From NCBI GenBank assembly GCA_015067895.1, contig SVLP01000005.1:1-64000 (forward strand): 64,000 bases of DNA, read 5' to 3'. Under the pieces are notes generated by a model, which was not told where the DNA came from, did not search any database, and saw only the letters and a list, made by a program, of their open reading frames with translations. The stretch is from Oscillospiraceae bacterium. GTDB taxonomy: Bacteria; Bacillota_A; Clostridia; Oscillospirales; Oscillospiraceae. The translations under genes and the position numbers were made by a program. Shown piece after piece: positions 23,349-33,216 of this stretch (within the stretch, counting starts at the first letter, position 1; each line of letters opens with the position of its first letter).

Positions 23349-24260
23349 ATGTTGAATTTTACTGAATTTACCGATATGATTTCAAGCACTTTCCCCAATT
23401 TGGAGCTGTCCTTCGACCATCCCATGGCGAAGCTGACCTCCTTCCGGATCGGCGGCCCCGCCCAGTGCGTGGCCTTCCCCAAGACCGAGGAGGAGCTGTC
23501 CGGCCTGCTGAAGCTTTGCGCCCAGCAGGGCGTTGAGCCCATCATCCTGGGCGCGGGCACCAATGTGCTGGCACCCGATGAGGGCATCCGCGGCCTTGTC
23601 ATCGTCCTGAAGGACGCCCTGGAGGGCATGGAGCAGATCTCCGACACAGCCATCCGCGTCATGGCGGGCGTGACCATGTCCCGGGCCGCTGTCTTCGCGG
23701 CGGGGCTGAACCTGGGCGGTCTGGAGTTTGCCCACGGCATCCCCGGCACCATCGGCGGCGGTGTGTACATGAACGCCGGTGCCTACGGCGGCGAGATCAA
23801 GGATGTGTGCAAGCGCGTCCGGATCATGGACATGGCAGGCGAGGCCCGGTGGATCTCCAATGAGGAGGCCGCCTTCTCCTATCGGCACAGTGCCATCGAG
23901 GACAATCCCTGGATCGTGGTGGCGGCGGAGTTCGAGCTGACTCCCAGACCCGAGAGCGAGGTCTGGGCGAAGATGAAGGAGCTCATCGGCAAGCGCCGGG
24001 CCTCCCAGCCCCTGGATCTGCCCAGTGCGGGCTCCGCCTTCAAGCGTCCCGTGGGCGGCTACGCGGCGGCCCTCATCGATCAGACCGGTCTGAAGGGCTT
24101 CCGGGTGGGCGGCGCGGCCGTCTCCGAGAAGCACGCGGGCTTCGTGGTCAACCTGGGCGGCGCAACTTCTGCCGATGTTCAGGAGCTGCTGAAGCAGGTG
24201 TCTGATAAGGTCTTCGACCGCACCGGCATCCGTCTGGAGCCGGAGGTTCGGATCTGGTAA
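23349..24260 (+). CDS. murB: UDP-N-acetylenolpyruvoylglucosamine reductase
   Basis: MurB reduces UDP-GlcNAc-enolpyruvate to UDP-MurNAc with FAD and NADPH, an early cytoplasmic step of peptidoglycan synthesis. The 303 residues contain SFRIGGPAQCV, LGAGTNVLAPDEGIRG, GIPGTIGGGVYMNAGAYGGE, the SYRHS segment, SAGSAFKRP and KHAGFVVN. The ATG at 23349 has GGAGG 5 nt upstream; the in-frame ATG at 23319 overlaps the -10 and is rejected. It heads murB-whiA-dnaE. Confidence 0.96.
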   Translation: MLNFTEFTDMISSTFPNLELSFDHPMAKLTSFRIGGPAQCVAFPKTEEELSGLLKLCAQQGVEPIILGAGTNVLAPDEGIRGLVIVLKDALEGMEQISDTAIRVMAGVTMSRAAVFAAGLNLGGLEFAHGIPGTIGGGVYMNAGAYGGEIKDVCKRVRIMDMAGEARWISNEEAAFSYRHSAIEDNPWIVVAAEFELTPRPESEVWAKMKELIGKRRASQPLDLPSAGSAFKRPVGGYAAALIDQTGLKGFRVGGAAVSEKHAGFVVNLGGATSADVQELLKQVSDKVFDRTGIRLEPEVRIW

Positions 24261-24273
24261 GGGAGGGGGAGGT

Positions 24274-25188
24274 ATGACCCTGTCCTTTTCCGGCAGTGCC
24301 AAGGAGGAGATCTGCAGGGAGCTGCCCTCCAAACGCTGCTGCTGCCAGGCCATGGCCTACGGCATTCTGCTGTTTGCAAACACCTTCACCGCCGACGCGG
24401 TGCGCATCGTCACCGAGAGCCGGGAATTTGCCTTTCTGCTGCCCAAGCTCTTCTGGCGGGCCTTCAAGCTGGAATTTGACGAATTCCCCTCCATGGCGGC
24501 TCCCGGCAAGCTGGTCTTCCAGATCAATGAGCCCTGGAAGCTGGATTTTTTGATGGACGCCTACGGCTTCGATCCGGACAGCACCCTGGCATTGCACGTG
24601 AATCTGTCCGTGCTGGAGGAGGAGTGCTGCAAGGAGAACTTTCTCCGGGGCGCGTTCCTGGCGGGCGGCTCTGTCACCGATCCCGTCAAGGGCTACCATC
24701 TGGAGCTGGCCACCGGCCACAGGGCCGTGGGCCGGGAGACCTACGCCCTGATGGAAGAGGTGCTGGGCTTCTATCCCAAGCTCAGCTCCCGAGGTGCCAA
24801 CACCGTCCTCTATTTCAAGCAGAGCGACCAGATCAGCGAGGTGCTGACCCGGCTGGGCGCCCCCATCTGCGGCATGGGCATCATCGAAGCAAGGCTTGAA
24901 AAAGAGCTGAACAACAAGGTCAACCGCCGCGTCAACTGCGACGGTGCGAACATTTCCAAGGTCGTGGACGCGGCCCAGGCCCAACTGTCGGCCATCCGCA
25001 TCCTGCGCCAGCGCTGCCAGTTCGACGACCTTCCCGAAAAACTGAAGCAGGCTGCCCTGGCCCGTGAGATGGAGCCGGAGGCGAGCCTGACGGAGCTGGC
25101 CCAGATGATGGTGCCCCCCATCACCAAGCCCGCCATGAACAACCGTATGAAGAAGCTGATGGCTCTGGCCGGAGAGGAGAAGGTATGA
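24274..25188 (+). CDS. whiA: sporulation/cell-division regulator WhiA
   Basis: WhiA is a DNA-binding protein of Gram-positives linked to cell division and chromosome segregation. The 304 residues begin MTLSFSGSAKEEICRE, contain the degenerate homing-endonuclease domain (FLRGAFLAGGSVTDPVKGYHLE) and a C-terminal helix-turn-helix (VNCDGANISKVVDAAQAQLSAI; PEASLTELAQMMVPPITKPA). In most Firmicutes whiA follows rapZ and yvcK; here it follows murB directly and its stop overlaps dnaE by 4 nt. Confidence 0.95.
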   Translation: MTLSFSGSAKEEICRELPSKRCCCQAMAYGILLFANTFTADAVRIVTESREFAFLLPKLFWRAFKLEFDEFPSMAAPGKLVFQINEPWKLDFLMDAYGFDPDSTLALHVNLSVLEEECCKENFLRGAFLAGGSVTDPVKGYHLELATGHRAVGRETYALMEEVLGFYPKLSSRGANTVLYFKQSDQISEVLTRLGAPICGMGIIEARLEKELNNKVNRRVNCDGANISKVVDAAQAQLSAIRILRQRCQFDDLPEKLKQAALAREMEPEASLTELAQMMVPPITKPAMNNRMKKLMALAGEEKV

Positions 25189-28100
25189 GCTTCGTACATC
25201 TGCATGTCCACAGCGAATACAGCCTTCTGGACGGAGCCTGCCGCATCAACAAGATGATGGAGCGGGTGAAGGAGCTGGGCCAGAGTGCCATCGCCATCAC
25301 CGACCACGGCGTCATGTACGGCTGTATCGACTTTTACAAGGCCGCAAAGGCCGCGGGCATCAAGCCCATCATCGGCTGTGAGGTCTATGTGGCTCCGCGA
25401 AAAATGACCGATCGCGTCCACGGCATCGACAATGAGGCCTACCATCTGGTGCTCCTGTGCGAGAACATGACCGGCTACGAGAATCTGTGCCAGATCGTCT
25501 CCCAGGCCTATACCGATGGCTTCTACGGCAAGCCCAGAGCAGATCTGGAGCTGCTGGAAAAATATCACGAGGGTTTGATCGCCCTTTCTGCCTGCCTCGC
25601 CGGTGCAGTTCCCCAGAGACTTCTGTCGAACGACTACGAGGGGGCCAAAAGCTATGCCCTGGAGATGGCGCGGATCTTCGGCGAGGGCAACTACTACCTC
25701 GAAATGCAGGATCACGGCATCGAGGAGCAGTTGCCCGTGAATCAGGGCATCCAGCGTATCGCCCGGGAGACGGGTCTGCCGCTGGTCATCACCAACGATG
25801 CCCACTACCTGCGCCGGGAGGACGCCGAAATGCAGGACGTGCTGCTGTGCGTCCAGACCGGCAAGACCGTGGACGAGGAAAACCGCATGCGGATGGAGCC
25901 CTACGGGGAATACTATCTGAAAAGCGAGGAAGAGCTCCTGGAGCGGTTCCCCGGCCACCAGCAGGCCCTGGACAACACCGCCGCCATCGCCGAGCGGTGC
26001 AATGTGGAGTTCATCTTCAACCAGTACCATCTGCCCTCCTTCCCCGTACCCGAGGGCTTTACCAGCGAGAGCTATTTCCGCAAGCTCTGTTACGATGGCT
26101 TCGCCGAGCGGTATCCCAGCCCCCCCGAACATTACATCGAGCGGCTGGAATACGAGATCGGCGTCATCAGCCGCATGGGCTACGTCAACTACTACCTGAT
26201 CGTCTGGGATTTCATCCGCTACGCCAAGGAAAACGGCATCCCTGTCGGCCCGGGCCGTGGCTCCGGTGCGGCTTCCATCGTGGCCTACTGCATGCACATC
26301 ACGGAAGTGGATCCCATGAAGTATGCGCTGATCTTCGAGCGGTTCCTGAACCCCGAGCGCGTCAGTATGCCCGATTTCGATACGGACTTCTGCCAGGAGC
26401 GGCGGGGTGAGGTCATCGACTACGTCATGCGCAAGTACGGCGCCGACCATGTGGCCCAGATCGCCACCTTCGGCACCATGGCCGCCCGGGGCGCGATCCG
26501 GGATGTGGGCCGCGCGCTGAACTTCACCTACGCGGAGACCGATGTGGTGGCGAAGCTGGTGCCCACCACGCTGCACATCACCCTGGACGAGGCTCTGAAG
26601 ACCTCGCCCCAGCTGAAAGCCATGTACGACGAGGACGAGCGGGTCAAAAAGCTCATCGACACCGCCCGCAGTCTGGAGGGCATGCCCCGCAACACCTCCA
26701 CCCACGCTGCCGGCGTGGTCATCACCGCCCGGCCCGTCTGTGACTATGTGCCCCTCAGCCGCAATGACGACACCATCGTCACCCAGTACACCATGACCAC
26801 CATCGAGGAGCTGGGTTTGCTGAAAATGGACTTCCTGGGCCTGCGGAACCTGACGGTCATCCGGGATGCGGAGGAGCTGATCCGCAAGCATACCCCTGAT
26901 TTTTCCATCGAGAATGTCCGGGACGACGATCCTGCCACCTTCAAGATGCTCACCGAGGGCAAGACCCAGGGCGTGTTCCAGCTGGAAAGCCAGGGCATGA
27001 CCGGTGTGTGCGTGGGCATGAAGGCGGGCTCCATCGAGGATATCACCGCCATCGTGGCGTTGTACCGTCCCGGCCCCATGGATTCCATCCCCAAATTCAT
27101 CGAGAACAAGCTCAACCATAAGAAGGTCACCTACAAGTGTCCCCAGCTGGAGCCGATTTTGAAGGTCACCTACGGCTGCATCGTCTACCAGGAGCAGGTC
27201 ATTGAGATCTTCCGGCAGCTGGGCGGCTATACCATGGGTCAGGCGGACAACATCCGCCGTGCCATCTCCAAAAAGAAAATGAAGATCATCGAGGCGGAGC
27301 GGAAGGTCTTCGTCTTCGGCGATCCCGAAAAGAACATCCCCGGCTGCGTGGGCAACGGCATTTCCGAGGCCGTGGGCCAGAGCCTTTACGACGAGATCGT
27401 CGCCTTCGCCAACTACGCCTTCAACAAGGCCCACGCGGTGTGCTACGCCGTGGTGTCCTATCAGACCGCCTACCTCAAGTGCCATTACCCCAGAGAGTAC
27501 ATGGCTGCCCTGATGACCTCCGTGCTGGATTCCGCCGTGAAGATCTCCGGCTACATCGCAGAATGTAAGGAAATGGGCATCCAGACCCTGCCCCCGGACA
27601 TCAATGCATCCGAGGACGTCTTTTCCGTCGAGGGGGAGAACATCCGCTTCGGCATGGCCGCTGTCAAGAACATCGGCCGGGGCCTGATCCGCAGCGTGGT
27701 GGCCAAGCGCACAGAGGGCGGCCCCTTCCGCTCCCTGGAGGACTTCCTGACCCGGATGGGGGAGGGGGAGCTCAACAAGCGGGCCGTGGAAAACCTCATC
27801 AAGTGCGGCGCCATGGACTGCTTCGGCAACCACCGCTCAGAGCTGCTGGCGGTCTACGAGAGCATGATGGATTCTCTCGCCATCTCCCGGAAGAAGAATC
27901 TGGAGGGACAGCTGGGACTGTTCGGCATTCTCGACGACGAGGATCCGTCTACCTCCATCCCCATCCCCACCCTGCCGGAGATCTCCGCCGCCGACAGGAT
28001 GGCCATGGAGAAGGAGACCACCGGCCTGTACTTAAGCGGCCATCCCATGGATGACTACCGCTCCATTTTGAAGAATACCCACGTGGTGCCTATCGGAGCC

Positions 28101-28688
28101 CTGATGGACGAGGAGAGCCAGTACCGGGACGATCAGATCGTATCCGTGGCGGGCATCGTCCAGACTGTGAAGATGAAGACCACCCGCAACAATTCCATGA
28201 TGGCCTATGTGACCCTGGAGGACGACACCGCCGCGCTGGAGATGCTGGCCTTCTCCAACGTGCTCAGCCAGTTCGGCGGGTATCTGAAGGAGAACAGCCC
28301 GGTGGTCATCACGGGCAGACTGTCCCTGCGGGATGACAAGGATCCCCAGATCGTCATCAACCGGGCACGGCCCATCTCCGATTTCGCCGACGGCAACCCC
28401 CCGGAGCCCGAGGAGCCCCGTTATGAGCGGCGTGACCGGTTTGAGGATCGGCGGCCCCGTGGCCCGGAGCTTCTGCCCGGTAATACGCTCTACCTCCAGC
28501 TCACCGGCGAAAGCGACCCCCGATACCGCAAGGTGCGCGCCATCGTCAACATGTTCCCCGGCGAGGGGATCGTGAAGGTCTTTTTCGCCGACACCCGGAA
28601 AATGCGGGGCGCCCGGGCGGCCTTCGACCGGCGCATGGTGGAGGAGCTGCGAAATGTGCTGGGGAATGGAAATGTTGTGTTAAAATAA
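25185..28688 (+). CDS. dnaE: DNA polymerase III alpha subunit
   Basis: A 1167-residue C-family replicative polymerase. It has an N-terminal PHP domain (FVHLHVHSEYSLLDGAC, with HxH), a polymerase core with catalytic aspartates in PDFDTDF and GRGSGAASIVAY, helix-hairpin-helix elements, and an OB-fold near residue 1000 (MAYVTLEDDTAALEMLAF). There is no exonuclease insertion, so it is DnaE, not PolC. The first codon overlaps the whiA stop (ATGA), indicating coupled translation. Confidence 0.97.
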   Translation: MSFVHLHVHSEYSLLDGACRINKMMERVKELGQSAIAITDHGVMYGCIDFYKAAKAAGIKPIIGCEVYVAPRKMTDRVHGIDNEAYHLVLLCENMTGYENLCQIVSQAYTDGFYGKPRADLELLEKYHEGLIALSACLAGAVPQRLLSNDYEGAKSYALEMARIFGEGNYYLEMQDHGIEEQLPVNQGIQRIARETGLPLVITNDAHYLRREDAEMQDVLLCVQTGKTVDEENRMRMEPYGEYYLKSEEELLERFPGHQQALDNTAAIAERCNVEFIFNQYHLPSFPVPEGFTSESYFRKLCYDGFAERYPSPPEHYIERLEYEIGVISRMGYVNYYLIVWDFIRYAKENGIPVGPGRGSGAASIVAYCMHITEVDPMKYALIFERFLNPERVSMPDFDTDFCQERRGEVIDYVMRKYGADHVAQIATFGTMAARGAIRDVGRALNFTYAETDVVAKLVPTTLHITLDEALKTSPQLKAMYDEDERVKKLIDTARSLEGMPRNTSTHAAGVVITARPVCDYVPLSRNDDTIVTQYTMTTIEELGLLKMDFLGLRNLTVIRDAEELIRKHTPDFSIENVRDDDPATFKMLTEGKTQGVFQLESQGMTGVCVGMKAGSIEDITAIVALYRPGPMDSIPKFIENKLNHKKVTYKCPQLEPILKVTYGCIVYQEQVIEIFRQLGGYTMGQADNIRRAISKKKMKIIEAERKVFVFGDPEKNIPGCVGNGISEAVGQSLYDEIVAFANYAFNKAHAVCYAVVSYQTAYLKCHYPREYMAALMTSVLDSAVKISGYIAECKEMGIQTLPPDINASEDVFSVEGENIRFGMAAVKNIGRGLIRSVVAKRTEGGPFRSLEDFLTRMGEGELNKRAVENLIKCGAMDCFGNHRSELLAVYESMMDSLAISRKKNLEGQLGLFGILDDEDPSTSIPIPTLPEISAADRMAMEKETTGLYLSGHPMDDYRSILKNTHVVPIGALMDEESQYRDDQIVSVAGIVQTVKMKTTRNNSMMAYVTLEDDTAALEMLAFSNVLSQFGGYLKENSPVVITGRLSLRDDKDPQIVINRARPISDFADGNPPEPEEPRYERRDRFEDRRPRGPELLPGNTLYLQLTGESDPRYRKVRAIVNMFPGEGIVKVFFADTRKMRGARAAFDRRMVEELRNVLGNGNVVLK

Positions 28689-28690
28689 CT

Positions 28691-28718
28691 TTCCTTTTTC
28701 GAGAAAATGTGCTATCAT
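28691..28718 (+). promoter_or_regulatory. possible promoter of the lipoprotein-two-component operon
   Basis: TTCCTT (28691-28696), 16 bp, TATCAT (28713-28718), directly after the dnaE stop. The -35 is weak. Confidence 0.4.
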
Positions 28719-28745
28719 AATCATTTGGAAGGGAGGCGCGATGCC

Positions 28746-30074
28746 GTGAAACTTTTCAGAAAACTGCTCTGCGCGGCGTTGGCCGCTGCCCTGAGCGTTA
28801 CGCTTTTTGGCTGCGTCATGACGGTGGATCAGATGTATGTTCCCCCCAGACGTTCGGAAAGCTATAAAAATCTCCAGGCGGTCATGGATCAGTTCATGGG
28901 CGACCTGGACTACTGCGCACCCATCACCGGCGAGAATCAGCAGTCGGTGCAGATGGCCGACCTGACCGGCGACGGTGTCAAGGAGGTCGTAGTCTTCGTC
29001 AAGGGCAGCGACGAGCACCCCCTGAAGATCATGATCTTCCAGCTGGAGGGGGAGGAATATGTCCCCCTGAGCTTCATCGAGGCCACCGGCACCGCCTTTG
29101 ACCAGGTGGAATACATCCAGCTGGACGGCCAGCCGGGACTGGAGCTGGTGGTTGGCCGCCAGGTCAGCGACCAGGTGCTGCGCAATGTCACCGTCTACCA
29201 CTGGGGCGGCGGTCAGCCCGAGCAGCTGCTGTCAGTGAATTACCAGAAATTTTTGACGCTGGACATGAACAAGGACGGCAGGGGAGACCTCTTCGTCCTT
29301 CGGCCCGGCCGGACGGACACGGACTGCGGTGTGGTGGAGCTCTACTCCGCCCCCACCGGAACGGTGGAGAAGTCCGCCGAGGTCAGCCTGTCCCAGAGCG
29401 TGGGGCAGCTGAAGCGGATCATGACCGGCTCCCTCCACGACGGCGCACGGGCGGTCTTCGTGGCCAGCGTCGTCGATGCCGAGACCATCGTCACCGACGT
29501 CTACGCCTTGGTGGACGGGAAGCTTGCCAATGTGTCCATGTCCAATGAGTCCGGCACCAGCGTCAAGACCGTGCGCAATTACTACGTCTACGCCGAGGAC
29601 ATCGACGGAGACGGCGTTCTGGAGCTGCCCAGCCTGATCTCCATGCGCGCGCCCACCCTGGAACGCTCCGGCGAGCGGGAGCACCTGATCCGCTGGTACG
29701 CCATCGGATCCGACGGCAGCGAGCACGACAAGTGTTACACCTACCACAACTACCTCCAGGGCTGGTACATGGAGCTGGACAAGAAGCTGGTGGGCCGGCT
29801 CTGTGTGGTGCCCGAGGATACGGGCCGTTTCGCCTTCTGCCTGTGGGATCGGAATTTCGAGAAACAGGAGAAGCTCTGGAGCGTGTACGTGCTCACCGGA
29901 GAGGATCGCTCCAATGTGGCAGTGGAGGACGGTCGCTTCGTCCTGCTCAAGACCGACACGGTGGTCTATGCCGCCTATCTGGAGGACGCAGCCCTGAAGC
30001 TGGGCGTGACCCAGGAAACCTTGACAAACAGCTTTTTCCTGATCCAGTCGGATTGGAAAACGGGAGAAATGTGA
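28746..30074 (+). CDS. lipoprotein with EF-hand/FG-GAP-like segments
   Basis: A 442-residue lipoprotein precursor (KLFRKLLCAALAAALSVTLFGC; lipobox LFGC). The mature part has repeated short segments of the form LTGDGVKEVVVFVKG, LDMNKDGRGDLFVLRPG and DIDGDGVLELPSL, typical of calcium-binding-loop or beta-propeller (VCBS/FG-GAP) blades. The GTG at 28746 has GGAGG upstream; the ATG at 28741 closes after two codons. It is 8 bp before the response regulator, so it may be the extracellular sensor partner of that two-component system. Confidence 0.75.
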   Translation: MKLFRKLLCAALAAALSVTLFGCVMTVDQMYVPPRRSESYKNLQAVMDQFMGDLDYCAPITGENQQSVQMADLTGDGVKEVVVFVKGSDEHPLKIMIFQLEGEEYVPLSFIEATGTAFDQVEYIQLDGQPGLELVVGRQVSDQVLRNVTVYHWGGGQPEQLLSVNYQKFLTLDMNKDGRGDLFVLRPGRTDTDCGVVELYSAPTGTVEKSAEVSLSQSVGQLKRIMTGSLHDGARAVFVASVVDAETIVTDVYALVDGKLANVSMSNESGTSVKTVRNYYVYAEDIDGDGVLELPSLISMRAPTLERSGEREHLIRWYAIGSDGSEHDKCYTYHNYLQGWYMELDKKLVGRLCVVPEDTGRFAFCLWDRNFEKQEKLWSVYVLTGEDRSNVAVEDGRFVLLKTDTVVYAAYLEDAALKLGVTQETLTNSFFLIQSDWKTGEM

Positions 30075-30082
30075 GGAAATAG

Positions 30083-30769
30083 ATGAAAAAAGTTTTGATT
30101 CTGGAAGATGAGGTCAATATCCGCTCCTTTGTGGTCATCAACCTGGAGCGGGCTGGCTATTACCCGATCGAGGCCGGTACCGGTGCGGAGGCCCTCCAGC
30201 GGATCCGGGAAAATCCCGACATCGGCGTGGCCATCCTGGATGTGATGCTGCCGGATATCGACGGCTTTGAGGTCTGCCGCAATATCCGGGCCAATAACAA
30301 GCGCATGGGCATCATCATGCTCACCGCCCGTACCCAGGAGATGGACAAGGTCACCGGCCTGATGACCGGTGCCGACGACTACGTGACCAAGCCCTTTTCC
30401 CCTGCGGAGCTGACGGCCCGCATCGACGCCCTGTACCGCCGCATCGGCGGCGACGGTCTGGCATCCTCCGAGCTGCTGACCCAGGGCCCCTTCGTCATGA
30501 ACACCCGCAACCACACCCTGGAGAAGGCCGGTGCCCGCATCCGCCTGACCCAGGTGGAGTACGCCATCCTGAAGCTCTTCATGCAGAACCCGGGCCGGGC
30601 CCTGAGCCGGGAGGACATCCTCTCCGCCGTCTGGGGCCGGGAGTATGAGGGCGAGCTGAAGATCGTGGACGTGAACATCCGCCGTCTGCGCATCAAGATC
30701 GAGGACGACACCGCCAACCCCACCTACATCACCACGGTCTGGGGCTTCGGCTATAAGTGGGGCGCATGA
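30083..30769 (+). CDS. OmpR-family response regulator
   Basis: A 228-residue regulator with a receiver domain (VLILEDEVNIRSFV; phosphoacceptor Asp53 in VAILDVMLPDIDGFEV; KPFSPAELTAR) and a winged-helix DNA-binding domain (LTQVEYAILKLFMQNPGRALSREDIL; VDVNIRRLRIKIEDD; TVWGFGYKW). Its stop overlaps the start of the sensor kinase by 4 nt. Its targets are unknown; the upstream lipoprotein is a possible co-sensor. Confidence 0.96.
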   Translation: MKKVLILEDEVNIRSFVVINLERAGYYPIEAGTGAEALQRIRENPDIGVAILDVMLPDIDGFEVCRNIRANNKRMGIIMLTARTQEMDKVTGLMTGADDYVTKPFSPAELTARIDALYRRIGGDGLASSELLTQGPFVMNTRNHTLEKAGARIRLTQVEYAILKLFMQNPGRALSREDILSAVWGREYEGELKIVDVNIRRLRIKIEDDTANPTYITTVWGFGYKWGA

Positions 30770-32196
30770 AGAAGGAACATAAGCCGCTTCTGAAGGTCAC
30801 CGGCCTGCGCCGCCGGTGGCTGGTCAACACACTGTGCTTCGTCCTGCCGCTGGCGATCGTGTGTGTTTTGGCGGTGACTGCTGCCTTTGCGGCGTACTAC
30901 TATTCCGGCATGGAGTCAGACCTGCGCTACCGGGCCAAGGCCACCACGGACTTCTTCGCCGAGAACATGAACGTGGACTATAACGCCTATTACCAGTCCT
31001 GTGTCAAATATGCCCAGACCTATGAGGAACGCAACTCCATCGAGCTGCAGTTCATCAACGCCGAGGGCAGACTGGTGGCGTCCAGCTACGGCCCCTGGGC
31101 CGGTGACGCACCCAGCACCAAGGAGATCCAGGAGGCTATGGACACCCGCACCCAGCGGGCCCATGTGGGCCGGGATCCCAACACCGGCGAGCACATCATG
31201 GCGGTCTCCAGCCCCATGATCTACTCCAATGGCGAGGTCATCGGTGTGCTCCGCTTCGTCACGAGCACCCGGGTCATGCATATGCAGATCGTGTTCATCG
31301 CATTGGTTGCGCTGGCCTTCTTTTCTGTATTTGTCCTGATTATCGTACTATTGACCAATTATTATATCCATACGATCCTTGTTCCCGTCGCGGACATCAC
31401 CGAGAAGGCCCAGCGCATCGCCACGGGCAGCTACGGCATCCAGATCCAGACCAAATACGATGACGAGATCGGCGTCCTGGCGGATACCATCAACGAGATG
31501 TCCAACAAGATCAGCCAGAACGAGAAGATGCAGACGGACTTCATATCCAGTCTCTCCCACGAGCTGCGCACCCCCCTGACCGCCATCACCGGCTGGTCGG
31601 AGACCCTGCTGACGGACGAAAACTTGGATCGGGGCACCCGTCGGGGCATGGAGATCATCCTCCGGGAATCCAAGCGTCTGACGGAGATGGTTCTGGGTCT
31701 GCTGGAATTTAGCCGCATCGAGGGCGACCGCATGACCCTGAACGTGGAGATGGCCGACATCCGGGCCGAATTTGAGGACACGGTCTTCATGTACGGCTCC
31801 AGACTGCGGCAGGAGGGCATCACCCTCAACTACATCGAAACGGAGCAGGATATCCCCGAGATCCCCTGCGACCCCAAGCGTCTGCGTCAGGTGTTCCTGA
31901 ACATCCTGGACAACGCAGCCAAGCACGGCGGCGACGGCAAGACCATCGACGCCAGCATCCGCGCCACGGACGTGGCGGTCATCATCCGCATCCGGGACTA
32001 CGGCCCCGGCATCCCGGAGGACGAGCTTCCTCTGGTCAAAAAGAAATTCTACAAGGGCAGCTCCAAGGCCCGCGGCACCGGCATCGGTCTTGCGGTCTGC
32101 GACGAGATCGTCACCATGCATGACGGCTCCCTGGACATCTCCAATGCCGAGGGCGGCGGAACCCAGGTGCGCATCTGCCTGCCCCTGGAGCAATAA
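30766..32196 (+). CDS. membrane sensor histidine kinase
   Basis: A 476-residue kinase. It has a first membrane helix (about residues 20-46), an extracytoplasmic sensor of about 125 residues, a second helix near 174-200, a HAMP linker, and HisKA with His265 in SLSHELRTPLTAITGW. The ATPase domain carries N (FLNILDNAAKHG), G1 (DYGPGIPEDEL) and G2 (GTGIGLAVCDEI). The ATG overlaps the regulator stop, and the in-frame GTG 9 nt earlier is less likely. It has the layout of PhoR/WalK-type kinases, but without a PAS domain. Confidence 0.95.
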   Translation: MKKEHKPLLKVTGLRRRWLVNTLCFVLPLAIVCVLAVTAAFAAYYYSGMESDLRYRAKATTDFFAENMNVDYNAYYQSCVKYAQTYEERNSIELQFINAEGRLVASSYGPWAGDAPSTKEIQEAMDTRTQRAHVGRDPNTGEHIMAVSSPMIYSNGEVIGVLRFVTSTRVMHMQIVFIALVALAFFSVFVLIIVLLTNYYIHTILVPVADITEKAQRIATGSYGIQIQTKYDDEIGVLADTINEMSNKISQNEKMQTDFISSLSHELRTPLTAITGWSETLLTDENLDRGTRRGMEIILRESKRLTEMVLGLLEFSRIEGDRMTLNVEMADIRAEFEDTVFMYGSRLRQEGITLNYIETEQDIPEIPCDPKRLRQVFLNILDNAAKHGGDGKTIDASIRATDVAVIIRIRDYGPGIPEDELPLVKKKFYKGSSKARGTGIGLAVCDEIVTMHDGSLDISNAEGGGTQVRICLPLEQ

Positions 32197-32211
32197 GAGA
32201 AAGTGGAACCT

Positions 32212-33216
32212 ATGGCAAAAAACAAAAACTGCAATTCCTGCGAACAATTCAAGACCATGATCGGCGGTCAGGCCCTGATCGAGGGCATCATGATGCGCGG
32301 CCCGGTGAAGGACGCCGTGGTCTGCCGCACGAAGGACGGCCTGACCGTGGAGGTCACCGACCGGAAGCTTCCGCCGGAAAAGAGCGTCCTGAAATGGCCC
32401 CTGATCCGGGGCGTGGTCAACTTCTTTGACTCCCAGGTCACCGGCGTCAGGGCGCTGCTGCGCAGTGCCGATCTGAGCCCCGATGAGGACTGGAACGAGG
32501 AGCCCAGCAAGCTTGACCTTTGGCTCGAAAAAAAGCTGGGCAGCGAGAAATTCCAGCAGTACCTGATCTACGGCGCGGCGGTGCTGGGCCTGCTGATGAG
32601 CATTGGCCTTTTCTTCCTGCTGCCCATGGTGATCGGCGGCTTCTTCGACGGGATCGTGAAGAGCATGGTGGGCATCAACCTGATCGAGGGTCTGGTGCGC
32701 ATGACCATCTTCATGGCCTATATGATCCTGATCTCCCGGATGGGGGAGATGAAGCGGCTCTTCGCTTACCACGGCGCGGAGCACAAGACCATCCGCTGCT
32801 ACGAGGCGAAGCTCCCCCTGACCGTGGAGAATGTCCGAGTTCAGACCCGGATGCACCCCCGCTGCGGCACCAGCTTCCTGCTGGTGGTGATGATCCTTTC
32901 CATCCTGGTGTTCAGTGTGGCATCGTCTGCGCTGCTGGCGGTGGTTCCCGCGCTGGAAGGTATGCGGGGCAGCTTCGGCTATCGTCTTATCATGATCGCC
33001 TTCAAGCTGCTGCTCCTGCCCCTGGTGGTCTCCATCGCCTATGAGATCAATCGCTGGGTGGGCCGCCACGACAATGCCTTCACCCGCATCCTGACGGCCC
33101 CCGGCCTGTGGATGCAGAATTTCACCACCAACGAGCCGGATGACTCCATGATCGAGGTGGCCATCACTGCCGTCAACGCGGTGCTTCCCGAAGAGGAGGG
33201 CTCCGACGCATGGTAA
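32212..33216 (+). CDS. DUF1385 (YqhQ-like) membrane protein
   Basis: A 334-residue protein with the DUF1385 hallmarks: GGQALIEGIMMRGP near the N-terminus, several membrane segments in the middle, and YHGAEHKTIRCYE followed by HPRCGTSFL. The family is conserved in Firmicutes, often described as a predicted metal-dependent enzyme; its biochemistry is unknown to me. The Cys pair near the start (CNSCEQF) is notable. Its end overlaps prmC by 7 nt, the usual yqhQ-prmC neighbourhood. Confidence 0.87.
   Translation: MAKNKNCNSCEQFKTMIGGQALIEGIMMRGPVKDAVVCRTKDGLTVEVTDRKLPPEKSVLKWPLIRGVVNFFDSQVTGVRALLRSADLSPDEDWNEEPSKLDLWLEKKLGSEKFQQYLIYGAAVLGLLMSIGLFFLLPMVIGGFFDGIVKSMVGINLIEGLVRMTIFMAYMILISRMGEMKRLFAYHGAEHKTIRCYEAKLPLTVENVRVQTRMHPRCGTSFLLVVMILSILVFSVASSALLAVVPALEGMRGSFGYRLIMIAFKLLLLPLVVSIAYEINRWVGRHDNAFTRILTAPGLWMQNFTTNEPDDSMIEVAITAVNAVLPEEEGSDAW

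Noticed and set aside
24810..27833. A 1007-codon minus-strand frame opposite dnaE.
   Set aside because: Antisense shadow of dnaE and whiA; the plus-strand proteins are recognised and full length, and the shadow has no family features.
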